DNA of 64,000 bases from JACVRW01 sp963734025 (GCA_963734025.1 CAVTFR010000009.1:1-64000), one strand, 5' to 3'; numbered from the stretch's first letter, positions 12,882 to 21,204 are shown. Numbers and translations are program-made. The notes: generated by a model not told the origin, from the letters alone.

Positions 12882-13919
12882 ATGCGGATCGCCAACGTCG
12901 CCCGAGACGCCGCCGTCCAGCATCTGTTGGGAGGGGTGGAGCGTGCGGCGGCAGTCATCCGCAAGCGCGCGGGAGGTGCCTTCGACCCCCGGATCGCCGA
13001 GTGCCTCGCGGACAACGCGGCAGAGATCCTGACCCGCGATCCCCAGGCGTCCGCTTGGGAGGAGACGCTCGCCGCCGAGCCCCACCCGAGGCTCACGCTC
13101 GAGGGGCAGGCGATCGATCGAGCGCTCTCAGCGATGGGCGCTTTTGCCGATCTCGTCTCGCCTTCCTTCGTCGGCCACTCGACCGGCGTAGCGGACCTGG
13201 TGGCGCGGGCGGCGGATCGCTGTCGCCTCGATTCCGTTGAGCGTGGCGCGGTCCGGCGCGCCGCGCTTGTCCACGATCTGGGGCGCGTCGCGGTGCCGCC
13301 CCATATCTGGAATCGGCCCGGTCCGCTGTCGGCGGACGAGTGGGAGCAGGTGAGGCTCCACCCGTATCAGACCGAGCGGGTTCTCTCCCGTTCGCCATTT
13401 CTCGCCGCGCTCGCTCCCCTCGCCGGTGCCCACCACGAGCGACTGGACGGCTCCGGCTATCACCGAGGAACGACCGCCGCGGCGCTCAGTCCGCCCGCGC
13501 GCCTCTTGGCCGTCGCCGACGCCTACCACGCGATGACCCAGCCCAGGCCGCACCGCGAACGGCTCGCGCCGGAACTCGCCGCGGAGATCCTCAGCAAGGA
13601 GGCAAGCGCCGAGCGCCTGGATGCGGACGCCGTCGCCGCAGTACTCGAGGCGACGGGACAGCCGGTGCCCCGGATTGAGCGGCCCGGTGGACTGACCGAG
13701 CGGGAGGCCGAGGTCATCGGCCTGCTGGCGCGCGGGCTCCAGACCAAGCAAATCGCCCGCGCCCTCGGCATCTCGGTCAAGACCGCCGAGCACCACATCC
13801 AGAACGCATACGGGAAGATCGGCGTCTCGACCCGGGCGGCGGCCGCTGTATTCGCGATGGAGCACGGCCTCGCGGCATGGGCAGAATTCCCGATTGCGCA
13901 TGGCGCCGGTCGCTCGTAG
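12882..13919 (+). CDS. HD-domain / LuxR-type HTH regulator, N-terminally truncated
   Basis: A 345-residue protein. Residues about 85-215 form an HD-GYP-type phosphohydrolase domain (LVHDLGRVAVPPHIW; HHERLDGSGYHRG, where the usual GYP is GYH). Residues about 265-330 are a LuxR-type helix-turn-helix (LTEREAEVIGLLARGLQTKQ, then IARALGISVKTAEHHI). In-frame sequence before the ATG still reads GRWDGKG and EGDAIPLAMRIANVA, the end of a first HD-GYP half found in longer family members (about 500 residues). The gene thus seems to have lost its N-terminus at the junction with the decayed gene at 12393-12766. Whether it is still expressed is unknown. Confidence 0.75.
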   Translation: MRIANVARDAAVQHLLGGVERAAAVIRKRAGGAFDPRIAECLADNAAEILTRDPQASAWEETLAAEPHPRLTLEGQAIDRALSAMGAFADLVSPSFVGHSTGVADLVARAADRCRLDSVERGAVRRAALVHDLGRVAVPPHIWNRPGPLSADEWEQVRLHPYQTERVLSRSPFLAALAPLAGAHHERLDGSGYHRGTTAAALSPPARLLAVADAYHAMTQPRPHRERLAPELAAEILSKEASAERLDADAVAAVLEATGQPVPRIERPGGLTEREAEVIGLLARGLQTKQIARALGISVKTAEHHIQNAYGKIGVSTRAAAAVFAMEHGLAAWAEFPIAHGAGRS

Positions 13920-13971
13920 TTTCGCCCCGCTGGCAGAAACGACCAGCACGCGAGCGGCGGAGGTATTTCGA

Positions 13972-14244
13972 ATGAACGCTCTACTCGTCACGGTCACCAT
14001 CAACGACCGCGAGCCCGCCCTGGCGGTGCTGCGCGAGCAGATCGTGCCGCGCGCCTCGCAGGCGCCGGGCTTCGTCACGGGCTACTGGTTGGTCTCCGAC
14101 GACAACCGCGGAACGTCCGTGCTCGTCTTCGAATCGGCGGAGGCAGCGCAGGCGCTCGCCAGAGTGATCGAGTCGGAGGGGCCGCCCACCGACGCGGTCG
14201 CCCTCGACGGCCTGGAGATCCGCGAGGTTGCCGCGCACGCCTGA
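13972..14244 (+). CDS. Small dimeric alpha-beta-barrel (ABM-like) protein
   Basis: A 90-residue protein: LLVTVTINDREPALAVLREQ, then VPRASQAPGFVTGYW and SVLVFESAEAAQALARVI. This beta-alpha-beta-beta-alpha-beta order fits the antibiotic-biosynthesis-monooxygenase-like ferredoxin fold common in Actinobacteria. No catalytic residue can be assigned. The ATG at 13972 follows GGCGGAGG by 7 bases; the upstream in-frame ATG at 13894 lies inside the previous gene. Confidence 0.65.
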   Translation: MNALLVTVTINDREPALAVLREQIVPRASQAPGFVTGYWLVSDDNRGTSVLVFESAEAAQALARVIESEGPPTDAVALDGLEIREVAAHA

Positions 14245-14277
14245 GCTTGGCTTGCGTCGCAAGCTTGTCCGCACTCA

Positions 14278-14303
14278 AGCGGCTCGCGGTAGGGCGAGCC
14301 GCT
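14278..14303 (+). terminator. 10-bp hairpin after the ABM-like gene
   Basis: AGCGGCTCGC (14278-14287), loop GGTAGG, GCGAGCCGCT (14294-14303), 34 bases after the stop. A smaller perfect hairpin GCTTGCG-T-CGCAAGC precedes it (near 14250-14265). No T-tract. Probably a terminator. Confidence 0.5.
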
Positions 14304-14546
14304 CGCGCCGTCCACGGGCCGACTTCGGCGCTTGGGGCATCAGCGCGGCTATTGCCTACATCAGGATGCGAGTGTCTCGCCGGTGGCCAGCCCGCTCTCG
14401 CAAGGGACGACCAGCGGAAGTCCCACTCGGCCGGGAGCCGTTGCATCCTGTGCATAGGCACGACGTGCGCGCGCGATCGGAGGAAGCTCGCGCGGCGTCG
14501 CTGTCGCGATGAGGCAAACGCGATAGCGACCGTCCGACCGACCCGG
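14304..14546. other. No gene recognised
   Basis: About 240 bases between the hairpin and the truncated XRE/ImmA-type gene. I see no coding pattern or homology in either strand. It would hold the missing C-terminal part of that gene if that were intact, but no metallopeptidase motif (HExxH) is found. Confidence 0.5.
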
Positions 14547-14972
14547 CTATCGAGTTGGACGAAATCCGCTAGTCCGCAAACCCGCTATGCAACGCGAAGG
14601 GGTGAGCGACCCGACGAATGGAAGCGGAACCTCGCCGTTCGCCAGCGAGAACTCTCGATACCAGTCTTGACGCTGCTGGCACAGGTAGATCGTGTCGAGC
14701 AGGTTGGCCGCCGGTCGCGCGAGCGGGATGTTTGGCAATGTGCGGAAGTCCGGGAACGGCGACTCCTCGTCGGGCGGCTCGGGCAGCAACAGCAGCCCGA
14801 CCGGCGTGTGCGTTACTCGGGCAAAGTCTTCGAGCTGCTTGAGCGTTGGCAGGCGGGTTCCGCTCATCCAGAGGTCAAGGGGGAAGCGATGTGCGATGCG
14901 CTCCTCCTCCACGCCAGACCGTTCGCTGGCCCAGGCGAGCATCTCGGGCGCGATCTCGACTCGAACAGGCAC
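14547..14972 (-). pseudogene. Truncated XRE/ImmA-IrrE-type regulator
   Basis: The minus-strand frame gives 141 residues. The first 120 match the N-terminal part of helix-turn-helix plus ImmA/IrrE metallopeptidase proteins: VRVEIAPEMLAWASERSGVE, TRLPTLKQLEDFARVTHTPV, FLFLPEPP-like GLLLLPEPPDEE, FPDFRTL and LLDTIYLCQQRQDWYREF. After PLPFVGSL the sequence diverges and stops within 20 residues, and the catalytic HExxH half is missing. Full-length proteins are about 350-400 residues and are often paired with a PIN-type toxin (DUF4411), which is absent here. Remnant of a toxin-antitoxin or phage-type module near a tRNA gene. Confidence 0.65.
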
Positions 14973-15307
14973 GCCAAAGGCATTCTGGCTAATCCGGCAG
15001 TCGCCTGCCCGAACGGCGCCCGACCCGCACCGTCAGCACCACCAGGCAAGGGTGGCCTGGGGCGCGGTACCTTCCAGACGCGGTCGCGTGCAGGGCAGCA
15101 CGTCGGCGCGACTAGCGCGTGACCGCTTCGCCCGGTCGGGCGGCGCTTTCCCGTCGAACCGAGGACGTAGCGCGGCGGCGTATGCGGCGTGGCCGCTCGC
15201 GCTCGACGGTCGGGACCCATGGTGGGTGGCGGTCGCCGGGGTCGCCTCCCTTTCCTTTCGGGCACCAGTGCCCAAACCCTGCGCGAGAACAAATGTTCCC
15301 TCCGACG
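14973..15307. other. No gene recognised (upstream of truncated XRE/ImmA gene)
   Basis: About 335 bases between the truncated gene and the tRNA-Asp terminator. Reading frames are open in places, as expected at this GC content, but show no protein-like composition or known motif. It probably contains the promoter of the truncated gene. Confidence 0.5.
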
Positions 15308-15330
15308 AGAAAACCCCGCCGTAGCGGGGC
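15308..15330 (-). terminator. Rho-independent terminator of tRNA-Asp
   Basis: On the minus strand CCCCGC-TACG-GCGGGG is followed by TTTTCTC, ten bases after the tRNA 3' end. The opposite strand also has a T-rich flank (CTTTCTTT), so it could work in both directions. Confidence 0.85.
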
Positions 15331-15339
15331 TTTCTTTAG

Positions 15340-15413
<74 letters not shown>

Positions 15414-15470
15414 GTGGGGAGCCGAGGATAGCGCCCGTGGGCCGCTGCGAGCCGGCCTGATACCCACTGC

Positions 15471-16820
15471 TCAGGCGGGTGCCCAGCTCTCGAGCGCGCG
15501 TCTGGCCCGTGGGACCCACCAGTCCAGCTCGCTACGGGCCCACTCGCGCTCCGCCGGGTCCGGGTGATAGGCGGCGCTGTGTCCGAACACCCAGCCGTAC
15601 ATCACGAGGCCGGTGATCACGCCGAGCTCGACGGCGAGCGCGTCGTCGTCATCGCCACGTGCCCGGCGGAAGTCCTCGACGAGCTCGTCGTGGCCGGCAT
15701 CGATCCGCCACCCGTTGTGGCAGATGGACCAGAAGAAGTCGACCACCGGGTGGCCCTGGGTCGCCCGGCCCCAATCGAGGAGGATGAGACTGTCACCGTC
15801 CAGGCCGATCTGCTCGTCGCGGATGTCCGCGTGGACGAGGGTGGTGCCGCGCTCGTCGAGGGCCGCCACGAGCGGCGCCGGGTCCGTGACCAGCGCGAGA
15901 ACGGCATCGGCCACGTCTGCGTCGACCGCTTCGGCGAACGCCTCCCAGAACACCTCGTACTGCTTCGGCAGCAGGTCGAGGCCGTCGCGCTCCGCCTCGG
16001 CGATCGCCGGCGAGAAGAGTGCCAGGCAGTCATGGAGCGAGCAGAGATGGGGGATCTGCTCGCCCCAGAACCGCTGCCACATCCCGTTGGCCGCGGCCAG
16101 CACGCGTCGGTGCTCCGCGCGGGTCAAGCGCTTCTCGTCCGGCAGCAGCGACGCCGAGACGTCGCGCATCACGACCCACCAGGCGTCACCATCGCGCTCG
16201 GCGGCCACGACCGCAGGATCGATCGCCTCCGGGAGCCGGTCGAGCGTGCCCGAGCTGAAGAGGAGCGCCTCGCGTCCCTCGTCCTTCGTGTGATGGTCGA
16301 TCCAGTTCGTGCCCGGCACGATTCGCTTCGCGACGAGCCGCCGCCCGTCTGCCAGGACGAGCTGCTCCAGCGCGTTGCCCGACCAGCCTCGCGACACCAT
16401 CGGCAGGTGCTCGACAACCTTTCCGAGCCGCTCGACCAGGCGCGGGTCGAGTAGGACACCGCCGTCCGGGCCTGTCGTCCGCGGCGGAGCGGCGTACGCC
16501 CAGTGGCGCTCGATGAGGCCGTCGGACGTGCGGAGATAGTGGCGCTGGCGCAGCGCCGTGCCGTCGCCGGCAACCCGCTCGAACCAGACCGCGGCTCCGT
16601 CAGGATGCTCCTGCGCCGACCACTCGACGAGCCGCCCGGGTCGTGGGAACTGCGCCGTCAGGAAGTCGAGCCGCTCGCTGTCTCCGGCGATCTTGAAGCG
16701 TCCGCCCGGGAGGTTGGCGTCGAGGAGCGCGCCCTCCGAGTAGAGCTCGCCGAAGGCGCCGAAGTCGCCGCTCGTAAGCGCGTCATGCAGTGAGCTCGCG
16801 ACGCTCGTGGTCGCCGTCAT
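15471..16820 (-). CDS. SnoaL-like domain fused to APH-type phosphotransferase
   Basis: A 449-residue fusion. Residues about 5-115 form a SnoaL/NTF2-like cone (LHDALTSGDFGAFGELYSEG, GRFKIAGDSERLDF, then WFERVAGDGT). Residues about 160-440 are an aminoglycoside-phosphotransferase-like kinase: RRLVAKRIVPGTNWIDHH, catalytic loop LVHADIRDEQIG (HxDxxxxN with Gln in place of Asn) and ILLDWGRATQGHPVVDFFW for the DFG-type metal site. The substrate is unknown. ATG 16820 overlaps the methyltransferase stop (ATGA), so it is the second gene of a two-gene operon. The Asn-to-Gln change could weaken metal binding. Confidence 0.75.
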   Translation of the reverse strand: MTATTSVASSLHDALTSGDFGAFGELYSEGALLDANLPGGRFKIAGDSERLDFLTAQFPRPGRLVEWSAQEHPDGAAVWFERVAGDGTALRQRHYLRTSDGLIERHWAYAAPPRTTGPDGGVLLDPRLVERLGKVVEHLPMVSRGWSGNALEQLVLADGRRLVAKRIVPGTNWIDHHTKDEGREALLFSSGTLDRLPEAIDPAVVAAERDGDAWWVVMRDVSASLLPDEKRLTRAEHRRVLAAANGMWQRFWGEQIPHLCSLHDCLALFSPAIAEAERDGLDLLPKQYEVFWEAFAEAVDADVADAVLALVTDPAPLVAALDERGTTLVHADIRDEQIGLDGDSLILLDWGRATQGHPVVDFFWSICHNGWRIDAGHDELVEDFRRARGDDDDALAVELGVITGLVMYGWVFGHSAAYHPDPAEREWARSELDWWVPRARRALESWAPA

Positions 16821-17629
16821 GGCATTCGCCCTCTGGCGATCTTCGCGGAGACGGGGAGCTCCAGCCCCGCCTCGCCCAGATGGGCCTCGGCGTTCCGATC
16901 GAAGGCGGCCCTTATCTCGCTGCGTACCGCCGCCGGCTGCTCTGCGACGAGGCCGGCGGTGCGCACGCTGCCGCCCATCAAGCCAAGCCATAGCTCCTCC
17001 GGGTTGGAAGCCGTGTGGGTGAACCGGGTCGTCAGCACCTCAACGCTCTCAAACCCGGCGTCGCTCAGCAGTGCGTGGAACTGCTCGTCGTCGGCGAAGC
17101 GGTACTGGTCGGGGCCGGGCGGACCGCTGACCGAGTACTCGCTCAGCGCGTCCACCAGGACGCCGAGGAATCGGTTGCGCTCCGGCCGGTCCCAGGCCGA
17201 GAGCGCGATTGCGCCGCGCGGAGCCAGGACGCGGACGAACTCCCGCACAGCGCGCTCTGGGCGCGGGAGGTGGTTGATCGCGAAGTTCGCCACGAGCGCA
17301 TCGAACGAGTCGTCGTCAAAGGGGAGCTCCTCGGCATCCGCACGCAGGAAGGACGACTCGGGATGGCGCCGGCGAGCGATCGCGAGCAGCTCGTCGGCGA
17401 TGTCGACGCCGGTCGCGACCGCACCTCGCCGGGCCGCCGCGGACGCGGCGTAGCCGGGACCGGTGCCGACGTCGAGCACTCGCGCGCCCGCTCTCACCGC
17501 GGCTGCGTCCAGAAGCGGGTCGACGAGCCGGGCGGTGATCCTGCCGGTGAGCAGGTCATAGGTCTCAGCCCGCTTTCCCCAGCCCGTCCGCTCCAGCAGC
17601 TTGAAGGCTTCGAGGGCTTCGTCGCTCAT
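16817..17629 (-). CDS. Class I SAM-dependent methyltransferase
   Basis: A 270-residue protein with motif I VLDVGTGPGYAA (about residues 50-60), the acidic end of strand 2 (GVDIADELL), FLRADAEELPFDDDSFD (motif II/III region) and VREFVRVLAPRGAIALSAWD. This is the UbiE/Methyltransf_11 layout. The substrate is unknown. It is first in an operon with the SnoaL-kinase fusion. Confidence 0.85.
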   Translation of the reverse strand: MSDEALEAFKLLERTGWGKRAETYDLLTGRITARLVDPLLDAAAVRAGARVLDVGTGPGYAASAAARRGAVATGVDIADELLAIARRRHPESSFLRADAEELPFDDDSFDALVANFAINHLPRPERAVREFVRVLAPRGAIALSAWDRPERNRFLGVLVDALSEYSVSGPPGPDQYRFADDEQFHALLSDAGFESVEVLTTRFTHTASNPEELWLGLMGGSVRTAGLVAEQPAAVRSEIRAAFDRNAEAHLGEAGLELPVSAKIARGRMP

Positions 17630-17689
17630 GCTCCATCGACGTTAGGGGGGCCCGCGCAGGTCCGCAACGCAGCTGCAAGGATCGCGGCC

Positions 17690-18475
17690 ATGGACGCGCT
17701 GAGCGACACGTTCGTCGACGATTTCGACGGTCCCGATCTCGACACGGATGTCTGGATCCCGCACTACCTGCCGATGTGGAGCTCGCGTGCCGAGAGCGCC
17801 GCGAGCTACTCCGTCGTCGGGTCCGCGCTGCGGCTGACGATCCCGCCGGAGCACGGTCTCTGGTGTGCGGACGAGCACGACCCGCTACGCGTGTCGGGCA
17901 TCCAGTCGGGGGTGTTCTCGGAGGAGGTCGGGAGCGCGAGGGGACAGCAGCCTTTCCGCGAGGGCCTTGTCGTGCGGGAGTTCCAGCCGGCGCAGTGGGG
18001 CTGGACGCCGCACTACGGGCTGCTCGAGGTGCGCGCGCGGATGCAGCTCAGCCCGCGCTCGATGGCCTCCGTCTGGATGGTGGGCATCGAGGATGAGCCC
18101 GAGCGCTCTGGCGAGATCTGCATCTTCGAGGTCTTCGGGGACGCCCTTGTCGAGGAGAACGGCAGACCCACCGCGGCCGTCGGGAGCGGTGTCCACCCGT
18201 TCCGCGACCCGGCTCTCACCGACGAGTTCGAGGCGCCGCGCATGCCGCTCGACGTCACCGACTTCCACGTCTACGCGGCGGACTGGCGCCCCGGCCGGGT
18301 CGACTTCCTCATCGACGGCGAGCGCGTCAAGACCGTGAACCAGGCGCCGGACTACCCGATGCAGATGATGGTCGCCGTCTTTGACTTCCCGGAGCAGGCA
18401 GGCGAGGCGACAGCGGACCATGTGCCGGAGCTTGTCGTGGACCGCGTCGCAGGGACTACCAGGGGCACTCGGTAG
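17690..18475 (+). CDS. Glycoside hydrolase family 16-like protein
   Basis: A 261-residue cytoplasmic protein with a concanavalin-like GH16 layout: DDFDGPDLDTDVWIPHY at the start, YGLLEVRARMQL, MASVWMVG, and the region where GH16 enzymes carry ExDxxE reads GEICIFEVFG, so the central Asp is replaced by Cys. DFHVYAADWRPGRVDFLIDG follows, as in GH16. No signal peptide is seen. The loss of the middle acid suggests a changed or lost hydrolase activity. ATG 17690 is divergent from the methyltransferase. Confidence 0.75.
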   Translation: MDALSDTFVDDFDGPDLDTDVWIPHYLPMWSSRAESAASYSVVGSALRLTIPPEHGLWCADEHDPLRVSGIQSGVFSEEVGSARGQQPFREGLVVREFQPAQWGWTPHYGLLEVRARMQLSPRSMASVWMVGIEDEPERSGEICIFEVFGDALVEENGRPTAAVGSGVHPFRDPALTDEFEAPRMPLDVTDFHVYAADWRPGRVDFLIDGERVKTVNQAPDYPMQMMVAVFDFPEQAGEATADHVPELVVDRVAGTTRGTR

Positions 18476-18546
18476 GAAGATCAAACCATCGGAGACTCGT
18501 TGAGCAGCCCCACTGACACCGTCATCGTCCTGGTCGCGGGGCAGAC

Positions 18547-19332
18547 ATGGTCCGGATCACGCACATAGGCGGGCCGACGGTCCTCCTCGAGATCGGGGAG
18601 TGGCGGATCCTCACCGACCCGACCTTCGACGCCCCCGGCCGGCGCTACTCGTTCGGCTGGGGGTCGTTCTCGCGCAAGCTCACCGGGCCGGCGGTGCGGG
18701 CGGACGCGCTGCCGCCGCTCGACGCGGTGCTGCTGAGCCACGACCACCACGGGGACAACCTCGACGACGCCGGCCGCGCCCTGCTCCCGCGGGCGCGCAC
18801 GATCGTCACGACCGCCTCCGGCGCGCGGCGGCTCGGCGGATCCGCACGCGGGCTCGAGCCGTGGGAGAGCACGCGGCTCGAGGCGGAGGGACGGAGCACG
18901 ATCGAGATCACGGCCACCCCCTGCCGGCACGGGCCGCCGCTCAGCCACCCGATCGTCGGCGACGTGATCGGCTTCGCCCTGCGCTGGGAGGGCCAGGAGC
19001 ACGGGGTCCTCTGGATCTCCGGCGACACGGTCCTCTACGACGGCGTGCGCGAGGTCGCCGAGCGGTTCGAGGTCGATACCGCGCTCATCCACCTCGGCGG
19101 GGTCCAGTTCCCGGTCAGCGGGCCGCTGCGCTACACCCTGACGGCCGCCGAGGCGATCGAGCTGTGCGGGCTGATCCGGCCGCGCACGGCGATCCCGATC
19201 CACTACGAAGGCTGGCAGCACTTCAAGCAGGGCCGCGAGGACGTCGAGCGGGCGCTCGCGGGTGCGCCGGAGGAGATACGCGCGAGCTTCCGCTGGCTGC
19301 CGATCGGCAGCCCGGTCGAGCTGGAGATCTGA
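18547..19332 (+). CDS. UlaG/NAPE-PLD-type metallo-beta-lactamase-fold hydrolase
   Basis: A 261-residue MBL-fold protein: ITHIGGPTVLLEIG, ILTDPTFDAPG, the metal motif LLSHDHHGDNLD (HxHxDH variant with H.D.HH.D), TPCRHGPPLS, ISGDTVLYDG and IPIHYEGWQHF. The HYEGW end is typical of the UlaG/N-acyl-PE phospholipase D-like group. The substrate is unknown. No signal peptide. It stands alone between the GH16-like gene and the gene graveyard. Confidence 0.85.
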   Translation: MVRITHIGGPTVLLEIGEWRILTDPTFDAPGRRYSFGWGSFSRKLTGPAVRADALPPLDAVLLSHDHHGDNLDDAGRALLPRARTIVTTASGARRLGGSARGLEPWESTRLEAEGRSTIEITATPCRHGPPLSHPIVGDVIGFALRWEGQEHGVLWISGDTVLYDGVREVAERFEVDTALIHLGGVQFPVSGPLRYTLTAAEAIELCGLIRPRTAIPIHYEGWQHFKQGREDVERALAGAPEEIRASFRWLPIGSPVELEI

Positions 19333-19336
19333 GGGC

Positions 19337-19624
19337 TCAGCAGCCGGCGGGCTCGTCGTCCGCGAAGTCCGTGCGGCAGCGGTCGTCGCCCGCGCCGCCC
19401 TCGGAGTGGTCGCGGCCAGGACCGCCGTCGAGCCGGTCGTCCCCCGGCCCGGCCGCCAGCACGTCGGAGCCGAAGTCGCCGTCGAGCCGGTCGTCGCCCT
19501 CGTCGCCGTAGAGGGTGTCGCCCCCGAGGTCGCCGTCGAGCCGGTCAGCGCCCGCGTCTCCGTAGACGACGTCGGGGCCGTACAGGCCGTCGATGCGGTC
19601 GTCGCCCCCGAGGCCGCAGATCAC
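19337..19624 (-). pseudogene. Fragment of RTX/hemolysin-type calcium-binding repeat protein
   Basis: A 95-residue minus-strand frame made of nonapeptide GGxGxDxUx repeats (GDAGADRLDGDLGGDTLYGD, EGDDRLDGDFGSDVL, GPGDDRLDGGPGRD) ending C..DFADDEPAGC. In-frame sequence before the first Met still reads GTYRRDVICGLGG, the usual opening of the repeat block, and then runs into a GH3 fragment on the other strand. The secretion signal and N-terminus are missing, so this is the end of a broken exported protein. Confidence 0.55.
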
Positions 19625-19660
19625 GTCACGTCTGTACGTGCCGCGCAGCCGGTTCGCCGC

Positions 19661-19846
19661 CTGCCGGACTTGGAGCGCGTGAGGGTGGCCCGCGGCGAGA
19701 CGCGCACGGTCACGTTCACGCTCGACAAGAGCGACTTCGGCTTCTACGACAACAGGGGGGAGTTCGTCGTCGAGCCAGGTCGCATCGACGTCTACGCCGG
19801 CAACAGCTCGAGCTCGGACATGGTGCAGTCGTTCGAGGTGAGGTGA
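19661..19846 (+). pseudogene. C-terminal fragment of GH3 beta-glucosidase (Fn3-like domain)
   Basis: The plus-strand frame ending at 19846 reads LPDLERVRVARGETRTVTFT, then LDKSDFGFYDNRGEFVVEPG and VYAGNSSSSDMVQSFEVR. This is the fibronectin-III-like domain that closes family 3 beta-glucosidases (G.t..V.f.l....l.f.d..g.w.vepG...v..G.SS). Sequence 5' of it is antisense to the RTX fragment and the catalytic domains are absent. Remnant of a lost gene. Confidence 0.65.
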
Positions 19847-19853
19847 AGAGGCG

Positions 19854-19982
19854 TTAGTTGCGGCTGCGCCGGTCGCGCACCTGTGTGACCACGAGCCAGC
19901 CGAGGAAGACGACGACGGGCACGAAATAGGCGATCGTGGTGAGCCAGTGGCCTGCGTGCGCGATCAGGGTCACGGCTCCCAT
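19854..19982 (-). CDS. Small single-pass membrane protein
   Basis: A 42-residue protein: MGAVTLIAHAGHWLTTIAYF, then VPVVVFLGWLVVTQVRDRRS, one hydrophobic helix (residues about 15-34) followed by a basic end. The ATG lies within the last codons of the decayed gamma-carbonic-anhydrase-like gene. Similar tiny HAGHW..-type membrane proteins are common in actinobacteria of this group. Function unknown. Confidence 0.55.
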   Translation of the reverse strand: MGAVTLIAHAGHWLTTIAYFVPVVVFLGWLVVTQVRDRRSRN

Positions 19983-20344
19983 GTTCGCAGGACGCGATCG
20001 CCGCGGTGGCGGCCGAAGCTCTCCGAGTAGCGGCGCGCCACCCGCTCCATCGTCGCCTCCGCGCGCGGCATCCCGAATCCGGTGCCCGGGAGTCCATCTG
20101 CTCCTGGACCGCCCACAGTTCCTCGTGCCGGTCGGGCGGGAACAGCTCTGCCGGGTCGCCGACGGCGATCCAGCCGATCGGGACGGTCGTCCCCTCTGCG
20201 AGCCGCGTGGTGACGTGCACCACAGCGTTGATGCGCACCTCGCTGCCGCGGCCGATGCTCGCCCCCGGAAAGACCGCCACCCGGTGGCGAGGAAGACCTC
20301 GTCTTCGATCGCCGTGGGCGGGCGCCCTCGTGCTCGATCAGCAC
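19970..20344 (-). pseudogene. Gutted gamma-carbonic-anhydrase-like (left-handed beta-helix) gene
   Basis: Pieces in three frames rebuild the ends of a hexapeptide-repeat protein: LIEHEGARP (near 20340), AIEDEVFLATG, GASIGRGSEVRINAVVHV through TVPIGWIAVGDPAELFPPDR and EELWAVQEQMD, then FGMPRAEATMERVARRYSES and FGRHRGDRVL. The central beta-helix coils, with the metal-binding His residues, are deleted between the first two pieces, and at least two frameshifts follow (near 20290 and 20095). The intact family is about 220-240 residues. Clearly nonfunctional as given. Confidence 0.7.
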
Positions 20345-20397
20345 GGCTCCTCCTCAGCGTTCGGGACCGGCCCCGATGCTAGGCGCGCTCCGGTAGC

Positions 20398-21204
20398 GTG
20401 GGCGCCCTGCAGCTCGCCGGCTCGACAGTTCTGCTCACCGGCGCGTCGGGGGGACTGGGGCGCGCGATCGCGCACGCGCTCGACGCGCGCGGTGCGCGGG
20501 TGCTGCTCAACGGCCGGCGCGAGGACACGCTCGAGCACGTCCGCGCGGAGCTCGGCGGCCGTGCAGAGGTCCTGACGGCGGATCTCGCCGGTCCCGGCGC
20601 CGCCGTTGACCTGGCCGAGCGGGCGGGCGCCGTGGACGCGCTCGTGGCCAACGCCGCGCTCCCGGCCAGCGGGGCGGTCGAGGACTTCACCCACGAGCAG
20701 ATCGACAGGGCGCTCGACGTGAACCTGCGCGCCCCGGTGCAGCTCACGCGGGCGCTCCTCCCGGGCATGGTCGAGCAGCGCCGCGGCCACCTCGTCTTCA
20801 TGTCCTCGCTGTCCGGCAAGGTCGCCTCGCGCGGCTCGTCGATCTACTCGGCCACCAAGTTCGGCCTGCGCGGGTTCGCCTCCGGCGTGCGCGAGGACCT
20901 GCACGGCACAGGGGTCGGCGTGACCGTGGTGTTCCCCGGTTTCATCGCGGGTGTCGGCATGTACGCCGAGACGGGCGTGCAGTTGCCGCGCGGAGTGGCG
21001 GTGCGCACGCCCGAGCAGGTCGCTGCCGCGGTGGTGCGCGGGATCGAGGAGGGCCGCGACGAGATCGACGTGGCGCCGCTCAGCCTGCGTGCCGGGGTGC
21101 TCGCGTCACAGGTCGCTCCGAGGGCGACGGCCGCGCTCCAGCGCCGGCTCGGCTCGCACCGGATAGCCGCCGAGATGGCGAACGCGCAGCGCGACAAGCG
21201 CTAG
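20398..21204 (+). CDS. Short-chain dehydrogenase/reductase (SDR)
   Basis: A 268-residue classical SDR: cofactor motif LLTGASGGLGRAIA (TGxxxGxG, residues about 10-23), VANAA, catalytic Ser in VFMSSLSGKVAS and Tyr-Lys in YSATKFGLRG. The C-terminal helix is longer than usual. The substrate is unknown. GTG start at 20398. It converges on the TetR gene, the two stop codons overlapping around 21201-21204. Confidence 0.88.
   Translation: MGALQLAGSTVLLTGASGGLGRAIAHALDARGARVLLNGRREDTLEHVRAELGGRAEVLTADLAGPGAAVDLAERAGAVDALVANAALPASGAVEDFTHEQIDRALDVNLRAPVQLTRALLPGMVEQRRGHLVFMSSLSGKVASRGSSIYSATKFGLRGFASGVREDLHGTGVGVTVVFPGFIAGVGMYAETGVQLPRGVAVRTPEQVAAAVVRGIEEGRDEIDVAPLSLRAGVLASQVAPRATAALQRRLGSHRIAAEMANAQRDKR

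Noticed and set aside
12469..13240. Plus-strand open frames overlapping the HD/LuxR gene start
   Set aside because: Alternative frames with Arg/Pro-rich composition; the HD and HTH motifs occur only in the annotated frame.
14245..14303. Hairpins as a possible attachment site or riboswitch
   Set aside because: They fit terminator hairpins after the ABM-like gene, with no direct repeats of the tRNA and no riboswitch core.
19262..19660. Plus-strand frame upstream of the GH3 fragment
   Set aside because: Its Val/Pro/Ala-rich reading is the antisense of the RTX repeats; only the part after 19661 matches GH3.
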